Below, piece after piece: positions 37,995-45,931 of a stretch of 64,000 nt of DNA. Below the pieces are notes generated by a model, which was not told where the DNA came from, searched no databases, and saw only the letters and a list, made by a program, of their open reading frames with translations. The position numbers and the translations under genes are program-made. This DNA is from Pseudomonas sp. RIT-PI-q. Its GTDB lineage: Bacteria; Pseudomonadota; Gammaproteobacteria; Pseudomonadales; Pseudomonadaceae. Every line of letters starts with the position of its first letter. Position 1 is the first letter of the stretch. The stretch covers positions 1 through 64,000 of the forward strand of contig NZ_LHPC01000029.1 of assembly GCF_001297125.1 (NCBI RefSeq). The letters are read 5' to 3'.

Positions 37995-39472
37995 CACTCG
38001 CACGCTTCCAGATGTGCATCGGCGGCGAATGGGTCGATGCCCTCTCCGGCCAGACTTTTGAAAGCCTGACCCCGGCCCTGGCCCAAGCCTGGGCGGAACT
38101 GCCCGATGCCGATGAAGCTGACGTCGAGCGCGCCGTGCAGGCAGCGCAGACCGCCTTCGATAGCCCGGCATGGCGCGGCTTGACCGCCACCGCGCGGGGT
38201 AAGTTGCTGCGGCGCCTGGGCGACTTGATCGCTGAAAATAAAGAACACCTGGCGCAGCTGGAAAGCCGCGACAACGGCAAGCTGATTCGCGAAACCCGTG
38301 GCCAGGTCAGCTATCTGCCCGAGTTCTTCCACTACACCGCAGGCCTGGCCGACAAGCTCGAAGGCGGCACCCTGCCCCTCGACAAGCCGGACCTGTTTGC
38401 CTACACCGTGCATGAAGCCATGGGCGTGGTCGCCGCGATCATTCCCTGGAACAGCCCGCTGTACCTGACGGCGATCAAACTGGCCCCGGCACTGGCGGCG
38501 GGCAACACCATCGTCATCAAGCCGTCGGAGCACGCCTCCGCGACCATTCTCGAGCTGGCGCGTCTGGCCCTCGAAGCGGGCATCCCGCCAGGCGTGGTCA
38601 ACGTCGTCACCGGTTACGGCCCAAGCACCGGCGCAGCCCTCACTCGCCACCCGCTGATCCGCAAGATTGCCTTCACCGGCGGTGCGGCCACGGCGCGGCA
38701 TGTGGTGCGCAGCAGCGCGGAAAACTTCGCCAAGTTGTCGCTGGAACTCGGCGGCAAATCACCGAACATCATTTTCGCCGACGCCGACCTCGATAGCGCG
38801 ATCAACGGCGCTATCGCCGGGATCTATGCAGCGTCCGGGCAGAGCTGTGTCTCCGGCTCGCGGTTGCTGGTGCAGGATGAAATCTACGATGAGTTCGTCG
38901 ATCGCCTGGTCGAACGCGCCAAACGCATCCGCATCGGCAACCCGCAGGAAGACAGCAGCGAAATGGGCCCGATGGCCACTGCGCAGCAACTGGCGGTCGT
39001 CGAAGGCCTGGTCGCCGATGCCATCGCTGAAGGCGCGCGCCTGCGCCTGGGCGGCAAGCGTCCGCAGAATCTGGGCGATGGCTGGTTCTACGAGCCGACC
39101 TTGTTCGAATGCGACCGCAACTCGATGAAGATCATGCAGGAAGAAGTCTTCGGTCCGGTGGCCTCGGTCATCCGTTTCAAGGATGAAGCCGAAGCCCTGG
39201 CGATTGCCAACGACTCGCAGTTCGGCCTCGCCGCCGGCATCTGGACCCGCGATCTGGGCCGGGCGCATCGCCTGGCGCGGGACGTGCGTTCCGGGATCAT
39301 CTGGGTCAACACCTACCGCGCCGTGTCGGCCATGGCGCCGATCGGCGGCTTCAAGAACAGCGGCTATGGACGCGAGAGCGGCATCGATTCGGTGCTGGCC
39401 TACACCGAGCTGAAAACGGTGTGGATCAACCTCTCCCAGGCACCGATGCCTGACCCCTTCGTGATGCGCTAG
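37991..39472 (+). CDS. NAD(P)-dependent aldehyde dehydrogenase
   Basis: A 493-residue ALDH-superfamily enzyme: PWNSPLYLT cofactor region, ELGGKSPNIIFADADLD with the general-base Glu, and catalytic Cys286 in GQSCVSGS. The C-terminal GPVASVIRFKDEAEA and 'GGFKNSGYGRE' segments are complete. The closest subfamily by eye is that of phenylacetaldehyde/semialdehyde dehydrogenases of aromatic catabolism. It probably oxidises an aldehyde produced in the same pathway to an acid. Its start overlaps the hydrolase stop. Confidence 0.92.
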   Translation: MTLARFQMCIGGEWVDALSGQTFESLTPALAQAWAELPDADEADVERAVQAAQTAFDSPAWRGLTATARGKLLRRLGDLIAENKEHLAQLESRDNGKLIRETRGQVSYLPEFFHYTAGLADKLEGGTLPLDKPDLFAYTVHEAMGVVAAIIPWNSPLYLTAIKLAPALAAGNTIVIKPSEHASATILELARLALEAGIPPGVVNVVTGYGPSTGAALTRHPLIRKIAFTGGAATARHVVRSSAENFAKLSLELGGKSPNIIFADADLDSAINGAIAGIYAASGQSCVSGSRLLVQDEIYDEFVDRLVERAKRIRIGNPQEDSSEMGPMATAQQLAVVEGLVADAIAEGARLRLGGKRPQNLGDGWFYEPTLFECDRNSMKIMQEEVFGPVASVIRFKDEAEALAIANDSQFGLAAGIWTRDLGRAHRLARDVRSGIIWVNTYRAVSAMAPIGGFKNSGYGRESGIDSVLAYTELKTVWINLSQAPMPDPFVMR

Positions 39473-39484
39473 GAGATTTGCGAA

Positions 39485-39970
39485 ATGATCGAACCCGGCA
39501 TTTACAAAGACGTCATGAGCTCGTTCCCGTCCGGGGTCACGGTGGTGACCACCCTGGACCCGGACGGCGGCATCGTCGGCATCACCGCCAGCGCCTTCAG
39601 TGCGTTGTCGATTGATCCGGCGCTGGTGCTGTTCTGCCCCAACTACGCCTCTGACACCTACCCGATCCTGCGCGACAGCAAGCAGTTCGCGATTCATCTG
39701 CTGTCCGCCGACCAGACCGCCGAAGCCTATGCGTTCGCCGGTAAAGGCAAAGACAAGGCCAACGGTATCGACTGGCACTTGAGCGAACTGGGCAACCCGT
39801 TGCTGCGAAAAGCCACGGCGATCATCGAGTGCGAACTGTGGCGCGAATACGACGGCGGTGACCACGCGATTATCGTCGGCGCGGTGAAGAACCTGATCCT
39901 GCCCGAGCAACCGGTGAACCCGATGATTTACCACAAAGGCAAGCTGGGCCCCCTGCCCGTCCTGGCCTGA
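39485..39970 (+). CDS. Flavin reductase family protein
   Basis: A 161-residue protein with the FMN-binding flavin reductase-like fold (FPSGVTVVTTLDPDGGIVGITASAFSALS given as positions 14-42, then 'FAIHLLSADQTAEAYAFAGK' and the C-terminal 'YHKGKLG'). Such proteins supply reduced FMN/FAD to a two-component monooxygenase (as RutF does). No oxygenase component lies in this operon, so its partner is elsewhere, or it acts differently. It follows the aldehyde dehydrogenase by 12 bp. Confidence 0.9.
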   Translation: MIEPGIYKDVMSSFPSGVTVVTTLDPDGGIVGITASAFSALSIDPALVLFCPNYASDTYPILRDSKQFAIHLLSADQTAEAYAFAGKGKDKANGIDWHLSELGNPLLRKATAIIECELWREYDGGDHAIIVGAVKNLILPEQPVNPMIYHKGKLGPLPVLA

Positions 39971-39984
39971 TGGCTGTACACAAA

Positions 39985-40081
39985 CCCTGTAGGAGCCAGG
40001 CTTGCCGGCGAAGGCGGAGTGTCAGTTGACACCCCATTGACTGACCCACCGCCTTCGCCGGCAAGCCTGGCTCCTACAGGT
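39985..40081. repeat. REP doublet
   Basis: CCTGTAGGAGCCAGGCTTGC at the left pairs with GCAAGCCTGGCTCCTACAGG at the right around about 50 bases, a REPIN-type inverted pair between the flavin reductase and the second aldehyde dehydrogenase. It may fold in the transcript and modulate downstream expression. Confidence 0.9.
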
Positions 40082-40107
40082 AATCACCCTTTTTCCCGGG
40101 AGCCGGC

Positions 40108-41565
40108 ATGAGCCCAGCAGCCTCGCAACTGTTCCGTCAGCAGGCCTACATCAACGGCCAGTGGCTGGAGGCGCCGGACGGCGCCAGTCAGGACATCTTC
40201 AATCCGGCCACCGGTGAGTTGATCGGCCGGGTGCCGAACCTTGGCGCCTCCGCAGCCCGCCAGGCTATCGAAGCCGCCAACAACGCCTGGCCGGCGTGGC
40301 GTGCGCTGACCGCCAAGGAACGTAGCAACGTGCTCAAGCGTTGGTACGCGCTGATGCTGGAACATGCTGATGCACTGGCAGAAATCCTCACCCTCGAACA
40401 GGGCAAGCCACTGGCCGAAGCCAAGGGCGAAATCCTCTATGCCGCGAGCTTCATCGAGTGGTTCGCCGAAGAAGCCAAGCGCATCTACGGCGACACCATT
40501 CCCAGCCATAAAGGCGATGCGCGCATCGTGGTCAGCAAGGAACCGATCGGCGTCGTCGCGGCCATCACCCCGTGGAATTTCCCGGCAGCGATGATCACCC
40601 GCAAGGCCGGACCGGCGCTTGCAGCCGGCTGCCCGTGCATCGTCAAACCGGCGCCGGAAACGCCGTTTACGGCACTGGCCATGGCCGCGCTGGCAGAACA
40701 GGCCGGGATTCCACCGGGCATTTTCAATGTGATCACCGGCGACGCCGTGGCCATCGGCGCCGAGCTGACCGCCAGCCCGCGGGTGCGCAAGTTGTCGTTC
40801 ACCGGCTCTACCGCCATCGGCAAACTGCTGATGGCCCAGTGCGCGCCGACGCTGAAAAAAGTCTCGCTGGAGTTGGGCGGCAATGCGCCGTTTATCGTCT
40901 TCGACGATGCCGATCTGGAGCGTGCCGTGGAAGGCGCGTTGATCGCCAAATTCCGCAACGCCGGGCAGACCTGTGTCTGCGTCAATCGCTTCCTGGTGCA
41001 GGGTGGCATTCACGACGCTTTCGTCGTGCGACTGGCAGAACGAGTGGCGCAATTGAAGGTCGGCAGTGGTTTCGAAGCGGGTATCAATCAGGGTCCGCTG
41101 ATCAACGAACGCGCCGTGGCCAAGGTTGAAGACCATGTGCAGGATGCCCTCGCCCACGGCGCACAACTCTACTGCGGTGGTGAACGCCATGCCCTCGGCC
41201 ACGGTTTCTTCCAGCCCACGGTGCTGGCTGGCGTGACGTCCGCGATGAAAGTCGCCCAGGAAGAAACCTTCGGTCCTCTGGCCGCCGTGTTCCGCTTCGA
41301 CACCGAAGCCGAGGCGGTGCAGATGGCCAACGACACTGAATTCGGTCTTGCGGCTTATTGCTACACCCGCGATCTGGGCCGCGCCTGGCGCATGAGCGAG
41401 GCGTTGGAATACGGCATGGTCGGGATCAACGAAGGCTTGATCTCCACCGAAGTCGCGCCGTTTGGCGGGATCAAATCCTCCGGCCTGGGTCGCGAAGGCT
41501 CCAAGTACGGCATCGACGATTACCTGGAACTCAAATACACCCTGATGGGTGGACTCGGAACGTGA
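40108..41565 (+). CDS. Succinate-semialdehyde dehydrogenase-like aldehyde dehydrogenase
   Basis: A 485-residue ALDH of the GabD type. ITPWNFPAAMITRKAGPALA carries the cofactor-binding region, LELGGNAPFIVFDDADLE the general-base Glu, and GQTCVCVNRF the catalytic Cys289 with the second Cys291 typical of GabD. The C-terminal GGIKSSGLGREGSKYG is also typical. It probably oxidises a semialdehyde to a dicarboxylate feeding the TCA cycle. The chromosomal gabD is not shown, so whether this is a paralogue cannot be told. The ATG at 40108 follows a REP element. Confidence 0.92.
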   Translation: MSPAASQLFRQQAYINGQWLEAPDGASQDIFNPATGELIGRVPNLGASAARQAIEAANNAWPAWRALTAKERSNVLKRWYALMLEHADALAEILTLEQGKPLAEAKGEILYAASFIEWFAEEAKRIYGDTIPSHKGDARIVVSKEPIGVVAAITPWNFPAAMITRKAGPALAAGCPCIVKPAPETPFTALAMAALAEQAGIPPGIFNVITGDAVAIGAELTASPRVRKLSFTGSTAIGKLLMAQCAPTLKKVSLELGGNAPFIVFDDADLERAVEGALIAKFRNAGQTCVCVNRFLVQGGIHDAFVVRLAERVAQLKVGSGFEAGINQGPLINERAVAKVEDHVQDALAHGAQLYCGGERHALGHGFFQPTVLAGVTSAMKVAQEETFGPLAAVFRFDTEAEAVQMANDTEFGLAAYCYTRDLGRAWRMSEALEYGMVGINEGLISTEVAPFGGIKSSGLGREGSKYGIDDYLELKYTLMGGLGT

Positions 41566-41569
41566 CCTG

Positions 41570-41634
41570 TAGGAGCCGGCTTGCTGGCGAAGGCGCCTTA
41601 AAGATCGCCTTCGCCGGCAAGCCGGCTCCTACAA
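41570..41634. repeat. Compact REP hairpin
   Basis: TGTAGGAGCCGGCTTGCTGG and its inverse CCGGCAAGCCGGCTCCTACA lie close together (about 25 bases between), so the pair forms a tight hairpin between the aldehyde dehydrogenase and the decarboxylase-like gene. Confidence 0.88.
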
Positions 41635-41667
41635 GGCGGCATCTGCCCTCAATGGGAGGCAATCGAA

Positions 41668-42057
41668 ATGAGCAACGAGAAGTACGAAAAAGGTTTGCAG
41701 ATCCGCACCCAGGTGCTGGGCGAAGCCTATGTAAAGCGTTCGATGGAAAACGCCGACGACTTCAGCCGACCGCTGCAGGAGATGGTCATCGAATACTGCT
41801 GGGGCCACGTCTGGGGTCGTGAGGGTTTGTCGCTTAAAGAACGCAGCATGATAAACTTGGCCATGATTTCGGCCCTCAACCGGCCGCACGAACTCAAGCT
41901 GCATGTGCGTGGTGCCTTGCGTAACGGGCTGAGTCGTGAACAAATACGCGAAATTCTGCTTCAGGTCGGTATTTATTGCGGTATCCCCGCTGCCGTAGAC
42001 AGTTTCCGGCTCGCCCGTGAAGCGTTCGCCGAAGCCGATGCCGAGGCCTCCAGTTAA
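41668..42057 (+). CDS. Carboxymuconolactone decarboxylase family protein
   Basis: A 129-residue protein of the PcaC/AhpD fold: YEKGLQIRTQVLGEAYV, EYCWGHVWGREGLSLKERSM, HVRGALRNGLSREQIREILL and a C-terminal YCGIPAAVDSF. The single Cys in YCGIP does not form the AhpD CxxC, so a PcaC-like decarboxylase role is favoured over a peroxidase one. It probably acts on a lactone or keto acid in the same pathway. GGGAGG precedes the ATG. Confidence 0.9.
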   Translation: MSNEKYEKGLQIRTQVLGEAYVKRSMENADDFSRPLQEMVIEYCWGHVWGREGLSLKERSMINLAMISALNRPHELKLHVRGALRNGLSREQIREILLQVGIYCGIPAAVDSFRLAREAFAEADAEASS

Positions 42058-42145
42058 CCCTTGGCTGTTTGATCTGACCGGGCACGAAGATTCTTGCGAT
42101 CGAAGTGCTCTTTTTGCATGGACAGCCACATTCAGAGCGGACCCC

Positions 42146-42898
42146 ATGAAACGCCTGCCACTCGACGACAGCTTCAAGGTCAATCGCAACCCCGTTACCC
42201 TGCGCGAAATCGTGCTGGATAAACTGCGAAGCGCCATCATGAACTTCCAGCTTCTGCCGGGAGACCGTCTGGTCGAACGCGATCTGTGCGATCGCCTGGG
42301 CGTCAGCCGCACGTCGGTACGTGAAGCCTTGCGTCACCTGGAATCCGAAGGCCTGGTGGAGTTCGCCGACGCCAAGGGGCCACGGGTCGCCATCATTACC
42401 CTGGCCGATGCCGTCGATATCTATGAGCTGCGTTGTGTGCTCGAAGGCCTGATCGTTCAGCTGTTCACCCTGCGCGCCAAGGCCAAGGACATCAAGGCCC
42501 TGGAAAAAGCCCTCGAGGACAACCGCAAGGCCCTCAAGGATGGCGAGCTGCAACAAGTCATCGACTCGGTTCAGGGTTTTTACGACGTGCTGCTCGAGGG
42601 CTCCGGCAACCATGTGGCGGCGTTGCAATTGCGTCAGTTGCAGGCGCGAATCAGCTACTTGCGCGCGACGTCGGTGTCCCAGGAAAACCGTCGCGGTGCG
42701 AGTAATCAGGAGATGGAGCTGATCGTTGAAGCGATCAAGAGCGGCGATCCCCTCGCCGCCCACCAGGCTTGCGTCAACCACGTCCGCGCCGCCGCGGCCG
42801 TCGCCCTGGAATACCTCAAGCGCAAACAGGAAGAGACCGGGGCGATCCCGCAGATCACCCTGCCGATCGCGCTTAAAGAACCGCGCATAGGTCGCTGA
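42146..42898 (+). CDS. GntR-family transcriptional regulator, FadR subfamily (FCD domain)
   Basis: A 250-residue protein; the ATG at 42146 begins MKRLPLDDSFKVNRNPVTLR. The winged HTH at about residues 18-82 contains VERDLCDRLGVSRTSVREAL, and an all-helical FCD effector domain (about 95-225) includes DIYELRCVLEGL and a C-terminal HQACVNHVRAA. It probably binds a pathway intermediate and controls the operons carrying TATTATGGTATxCCA sites. It is co-oriented with the catabolic genes, 88 bp after the decarboxylase-like gene, and 2 bp before the Nudix gene. Confidence 0.93.
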   Translation: MKRLPLDDSFKVNRNPVTLREIVLDKLRSAIMNFQLLPGDRLVERDLCDRLGVSRTSVREALRHLESEGLVEFADAKGPRVAIITLADAVDIYELRCVLEGLIVQLFTLRAKAKDIKALEKALEDNRKALKDGELQQVIDSVQGFYDVLLEGSGNHVAALQLRQLQARISYLRATSVSQENRRGASNQEMELIVEAIKSGDPLAAHQACVNHVRAAAAVALEYLKRKQEETGAIPQITLPIALKEPRIGR

Positions 42899-42900
42899 AC

Positions 42901-43464
42901 ATGTTCAGCCCGAGCTTTTGTCCGAAGTGCGGCGGCAGTGACCTCAGTCACCAGCTTCCGCCGGGCGATACGCACGAGCGCCTGATGTGCCGCGGTTGCG
43001 GCTATATCCACTACATCAATCCGAAGATCATTGCCGGCTGCATCATTGAGCAGGACGGCAAGTATTTGCTGTGTCAGCGCGCGATTCCGCCGCGTCCGGG
43101 TACATGGACGTTGCCGGCCGGCTTCATGGAAGGCGGCGAGACGACCGAGCAGGCGGCGTTGCGTGAGGTCTGGGAAGAGAGTGGCGTGCGGGCGGAAATT
43201 CTCTCGCCGTACTCGATTTTCAGCGTACCGAAGATCAGTGAGGTGTACATCATCTTCCGCGCCATTGCGCTGGAGATCACCGGTCAGTTTGGGCCGGAGA
43301 CGCTCGACTATAAATTCTTCGCGCCTGAGGATATTCCTTGGGAGAGCATCTACTATCCGGCAATTCGGCAGATCCTTGAGCGGTACATCGAGGAGCGGCA
43401 GGCTGGGGTCTACGGCATCTATATCGGTAACGACGACACTGGCAAGATTCACTTTATTCGGTGA
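42901..43464 (+). CDS. Nudix hydrolase with N-terminal zinc ribbon
   Basis: A 187-residue protein. Cys7, Cys10, Cys30 and Cys33 form a zinc ribbon. A complete Nudix box occupies residues 74-96 (G74, E80, R88-E89, E92-E93, G95). Zinc-ribbon Nudix enzymes of this compact type include pyrophosphatases for FAD or NADH. Presence beside a flavin reductase and a RibBA paralogue makes FAD or another flavin nucleotide an attractive, unproven substrate. It starts 2 bp after the regulator gene. Confidence 0.88.
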   Translation: MFSPSFCPKCGGSDLSHQLPPGDTHERLMCRGCGYIHYINPKIIAGCIIEQDGKYLLCQRAIPPRPGTWTLPAGFMEGGETTEQAALREVWEESGVRAEILSPYSIFSVPKISEVYIIFRAIALEITGQFGPETLDYKFFAPEDIPWESIYYPAIRQILERYIEERQAGVYGIYIGNDDTGKIHFIR

Positions 43465-43493
43465 ATGGTGAAAAACGCGCGCACACCAAATCT

Positions 43494-44041
43494 ACGGTAG
43501 GAGCTGGCTTGCCAGCGAAGACGCCCTGACAGCCAACCAATCTCCCGCAAGTATCCCCCATTCAAATGTGGGAGCGAGCCTGCTCGCGATGGTCGTCAAC
43601 GATGACGCGTTTTATCAGGATAACCGTGGTGCATTCGAATGCTTCGCTGGCAAGCCAGCTCCTACACTCCAACCCTCTGTAGGAGCTGGCTTGCCAGCGA
43701 AGGTCGTCAACGATGACGCGTTTTATCAGGATAAACGTGGTGCATTCGAATGCTTCGCTGGCAAGCCAGCTCCTACACTCCAACCCCCTGTAGGAGCTGG
43801 CTTGCCAGCGAAGGTCGTCAACGATGACGCGTTTTAGCAGGATAAACGTGGTGCATTCGAATGCTTCGCTGGCAAGCCAGCTCCTACACTCCACCCCCTG
43901 TAGGAGCTGGCTTGCCAGCGATGGTCGTCAACGATGACGCGTTTTAACAGGATAACCGTGGCGCATTCGAATGCTTCGCTGGCAAGCCAGCTCCTACAGG
44001 GTTGCACATCAGCATAAGAATGGTGGCAAGCCAGCCCCCAC
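43494..44041. repeat. Tandem array of REP-containing units, period about 111 bp
   Basis: Four head-to-tail units begin near 43568, 43679, 43790 and 43900, preceded by a solitary GTAGGAGCTGGCTTGCC at 43497 and followed by a trailing partial REP. Each unit holds a left REP, the spacer GTCGTCAACGATGACGCGTT, a GTGGTGCATTCGAATGC-type segment and an inverted right REP. The first unit has a different left arm (GTGGGAGCGAGCCTGCTCGC). The same spacer recurs in the array at 50016-50398, so both descend from one amplified REPIN. Confidence 0.92.
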
Positions 44042-44059
44042 AATTGGACCGCCCCCGAC

Positions 44060-44356
44060 TCAAACCGGCGCCACACCCTCGACAATGATGATCTGCGCCC
44101 GAGCCACTCCCTCGCGGTGCCCCTTCGCCTCCTGATATTGCTCCGAGTGGTAGCAGGCCAGCGCCTTCTCGTAGGAATCGAATTCAATCACCACATTGCG
44201 TTGCGGTGTAGGCCCGCCTTCCAGCGCTTCGCTACGCCCACCCCGAGCCAATATCCGCCCGCCGTACAACGCGAACGCCACCGGCGCACGCTGGGTGTAT
44301 TGGCTGTATTGATCGGGGTCGGTGACATTCACATGAGCAATCCAGTACGCCTTCAT
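44060..44356 (-). CDS. DUF1330 protein
   Basis: A 98-residue protein of the dimeric alpha-beta barrel type: MKAYWIAHVNVTDPDQYSQY, FALYGGRILARGG, VVIEFDSYEKALACYHSEQYQ. The family is frequent in catabolic operons, but its activity is unknown. It is divergent from the RibBA paralogue, with operator site 2 between them, so both are likely under the same regulator. Confidence 0.9.
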   Translation of the reverse strand: MKAYWIAHVNVTDPDQYSQYTQRAPVAFALYGGRILARGGRSEALEGGPTPQRNVVIEFDSYEKALACYHSEQYQEAKGHREGVARAQIIIVEGVAPV

Positions 44357-44377
44357 AGTGACCTCTCGGTTAATTTT

Positions 44378-44393
44378 GTATTATGGTATACCA
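44378..44393 (+). promoter_or_regulatory. Candidate GntR operator site 2, GTATTATGGTATACCA
   Basis: Identical over 16 bases to site 1 at 36470. It lies 22 bases from the DUF1330 start and 35 bases from the RibBA start, in a 71-base divergent promoter region, where one bound dimer could control both genes. Confidence 0.82.
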
Positions 44394-44427
44394 CAAAATA
44401 TTCCCACCAAACACTGAGAGTCCTGAC

Positions 44428-45537
44428 ATGGCCTTCAACAGCATCGAAGAAATAATCGACGACTATCGGCAAGGCAAGATGGTGCTACTGGTTGACGACG
44501 AAGATCGAGAAAACGAAGGCGACCTGTTGCTGGCCGCCGACTGCTGCACGGCCGAGGCCATCAGCTTCATGGCCCGGGAAGCCCGTGGCCTGATCTGCCT
44601 GACCTTGACCGACGACCACTGCCAGCGTCTTGGCCTGGAACAGATGGTGCCGAGCAACGGCAGCGTGTTCAGCACAGCGTTTACCGTGTCCATCGAGGCC
44701 GCCGTCGGCGTGACTCCCGGTATCCCCGCCGCCGCCCGGGCTCGTACGGTGGCAGCCGCCGTTGCCGTCGATGCCGGGCCCGCCGACCTGGTGCAACCTG
44801 GCCACATCTTCCCCCTGCGCGCCAAGGCAGGCGGCGTGCTGACCCGCGCCGGTCACACCGAAGCCGGTTGCGACCTGGCGCGCCTGGCCGGCTTCACCCC
44901 GGCGTCGGTGATCGTCGAAGTGATGAACGATGACGGCACCATGGCCCGCCGCCCGGATCTGGAAGTGTTCGCGCGCAAACACGGGATCAAGATCGGCACC
45001 ATCGCCGACCTGATCCACTATCGCCTCAGCACCGAGCACACTGTTGTGCGGATCGGTGAACGCGAACTGCCGACCGTGCATGGCACCTTTCGTCTGATCA
45101 CCTTTGAGGATCGCATCGAAGGCGGTGTCCACATGGCAATGGTCATGGGTGACTTGCGCCGCGAGGAAGCGACGCTGGTGCGCGTGCATGTGATCGATCC
45201 GCTGCGCGATCTGGTCGGTGCCGAGTACAGCGGCCCAACCAACTGGACTTTGTGGGCGGCACTGCAGCGCGTGGCCCAGGAAGGTCGCGGCGTGGTGGTG
45301 GTGCTGGCCAATCACGAATCTTCGCAGGCGTTGCTGGAGCGGGTGCCGCAATTGACCCAGGCGCCACGGCAATTCAGCCGCTCGCAGTCGCGGATTTATT
45401 CGGAAGTCGGCACCGGCGCGCAGATCCTGCAAAACCTTGGCGTCGGCAAGCTACGGCATCTGGGCCCGCCACTGAAATACGCAGGTTTGACCGGTTACAA
45501 CCTGGAAGTGGTGGAGAGCATTCCCTTCACCCAATGA
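44428..45537 (+). CDS. RibBA paralogue: DHBP synthase with degenerate GTP cyclohydrolase II domain
   Basis: A 369-residue protein starting MAFNSIEEIIDDYRQGKMVL. The 3,4-dihydroxy-2-butanone 4-phosphate synthase half (residues 1-200) is intact: DDEDRENEGDLLLAA, and RAGHTEAGCDL with its active-site His and Glu. The C-terminal half resembles RibA in outline, but the zinc-binding segment that normally reads like ECLTGDxxGSxxCDCG is here VIDPLRDLVGAEYSG, with no Cys ligands. GTP cyclohydrolase activity is therefore unlikely, as in RibBX-type proteins. It probably boosts the butanone arm of riboflavin synthesis under pathway control. Confidence 0.88.
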   Translation: MAFNSIEEIIDDYRQGKMVLLVDDEDRENEGDLLLAADCCTAEAISFMAREARGLICLTLTDDHCQRLGLEQMVPSNGSVFSTAFTVSIEAAVGVTPGIPAAARARTVAAAVAVDAGPADLVQPGHIFPLRAKAGGVLTRAGHTEAGCDLARLAGFTPASVIVEVMNDDGTMARRPDLEVFARKHGIKIGTIADLIHYRLSTEHTVVRIGERELPTVHGTFRLITFEDRIEGGVHMAMVMGDLRREEATLVRVHVIDPLRDLVGAEYSGPTNWTLWAALQRVAQEGRGVVVVLANHESSQALLERVPQLTQAPRQFSRSQSRIYSEVGTGAQILQNLGVGKLRHLGPPLKYAGLTGYNLEVVESIPFTQ

Positions 45538-45568
45538 TGCGCAAACATCTTGGGTGTTGCGCAATCCC

Positions 45569-45658
45569 TGTGGGAGCGGGCTTGCCCGCGATAGCGGTCT
45601 CCCTGATACATCGATTCTGGATGTGCCGCCGTCATCGCGGGCAAGCCCGCTCCCACAA
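45569..45658. repeat. REP doublet
   Basis: CTGTGGGAGCGGGCTTGCCC at the left pairs with GGGCAAGCCCGCTCCCACA at the right, with about 50 bases between them, downstream of the RibBA paralogue. Confidence 0.9.
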
Positions 45659-45754
45659 TGGATTTCGTTGCCTGACCGGCCAGAGCAAGCCCCGACAGCC
45701 AAAAAACCTCTCTTTTGGCTGATAGCCGGTCAGGCAAAGTGCTTGCACAAAGTT

Positions 45755-45779
45755 TGGAATACCATAATATGATATTCCA
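45755..45779 (-). promoter_or_regulatory. Candidate GntR operator site 3, upstream of the ABC importer
   Basis: On the minus strand 45769-45755 reads TATTATGGTATTCCA, differing from sites 1 and 2 in a single base. The whole element TGGAATA-N11-TATTCCA is an inverted repeat, so two half-sites or an extended dimer site may be present. It lies about 175 bases before the importer's first gene; the intervening leader has no coding sequence. Confidence 0.72.
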
Positions 45780-45931
45780 TAGACCGGACGATTCAGCCAA
45801 GTGCCCCCGCCAGGGAAAGCACCCATAACAGCCCTTGGCACGGTCGCCTTTAGAGGCCAGATGGACCTACTGCTCCCGATAAGCGGGCATTACCAAGCCC
45901 GCTCAAAAACACAACAAATGAGGGCGTGAAA

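Noticed and set aside
43562..44000. Repetitive open frames and CRISPR-like periodicity in the 111-bp array
   Set aside because: The repeats are REP inverted pairs with a conserved internal spacer rather than short direct repeats with unique spacers, and no cas genes are near. The encoded repeated peptides are by-products.
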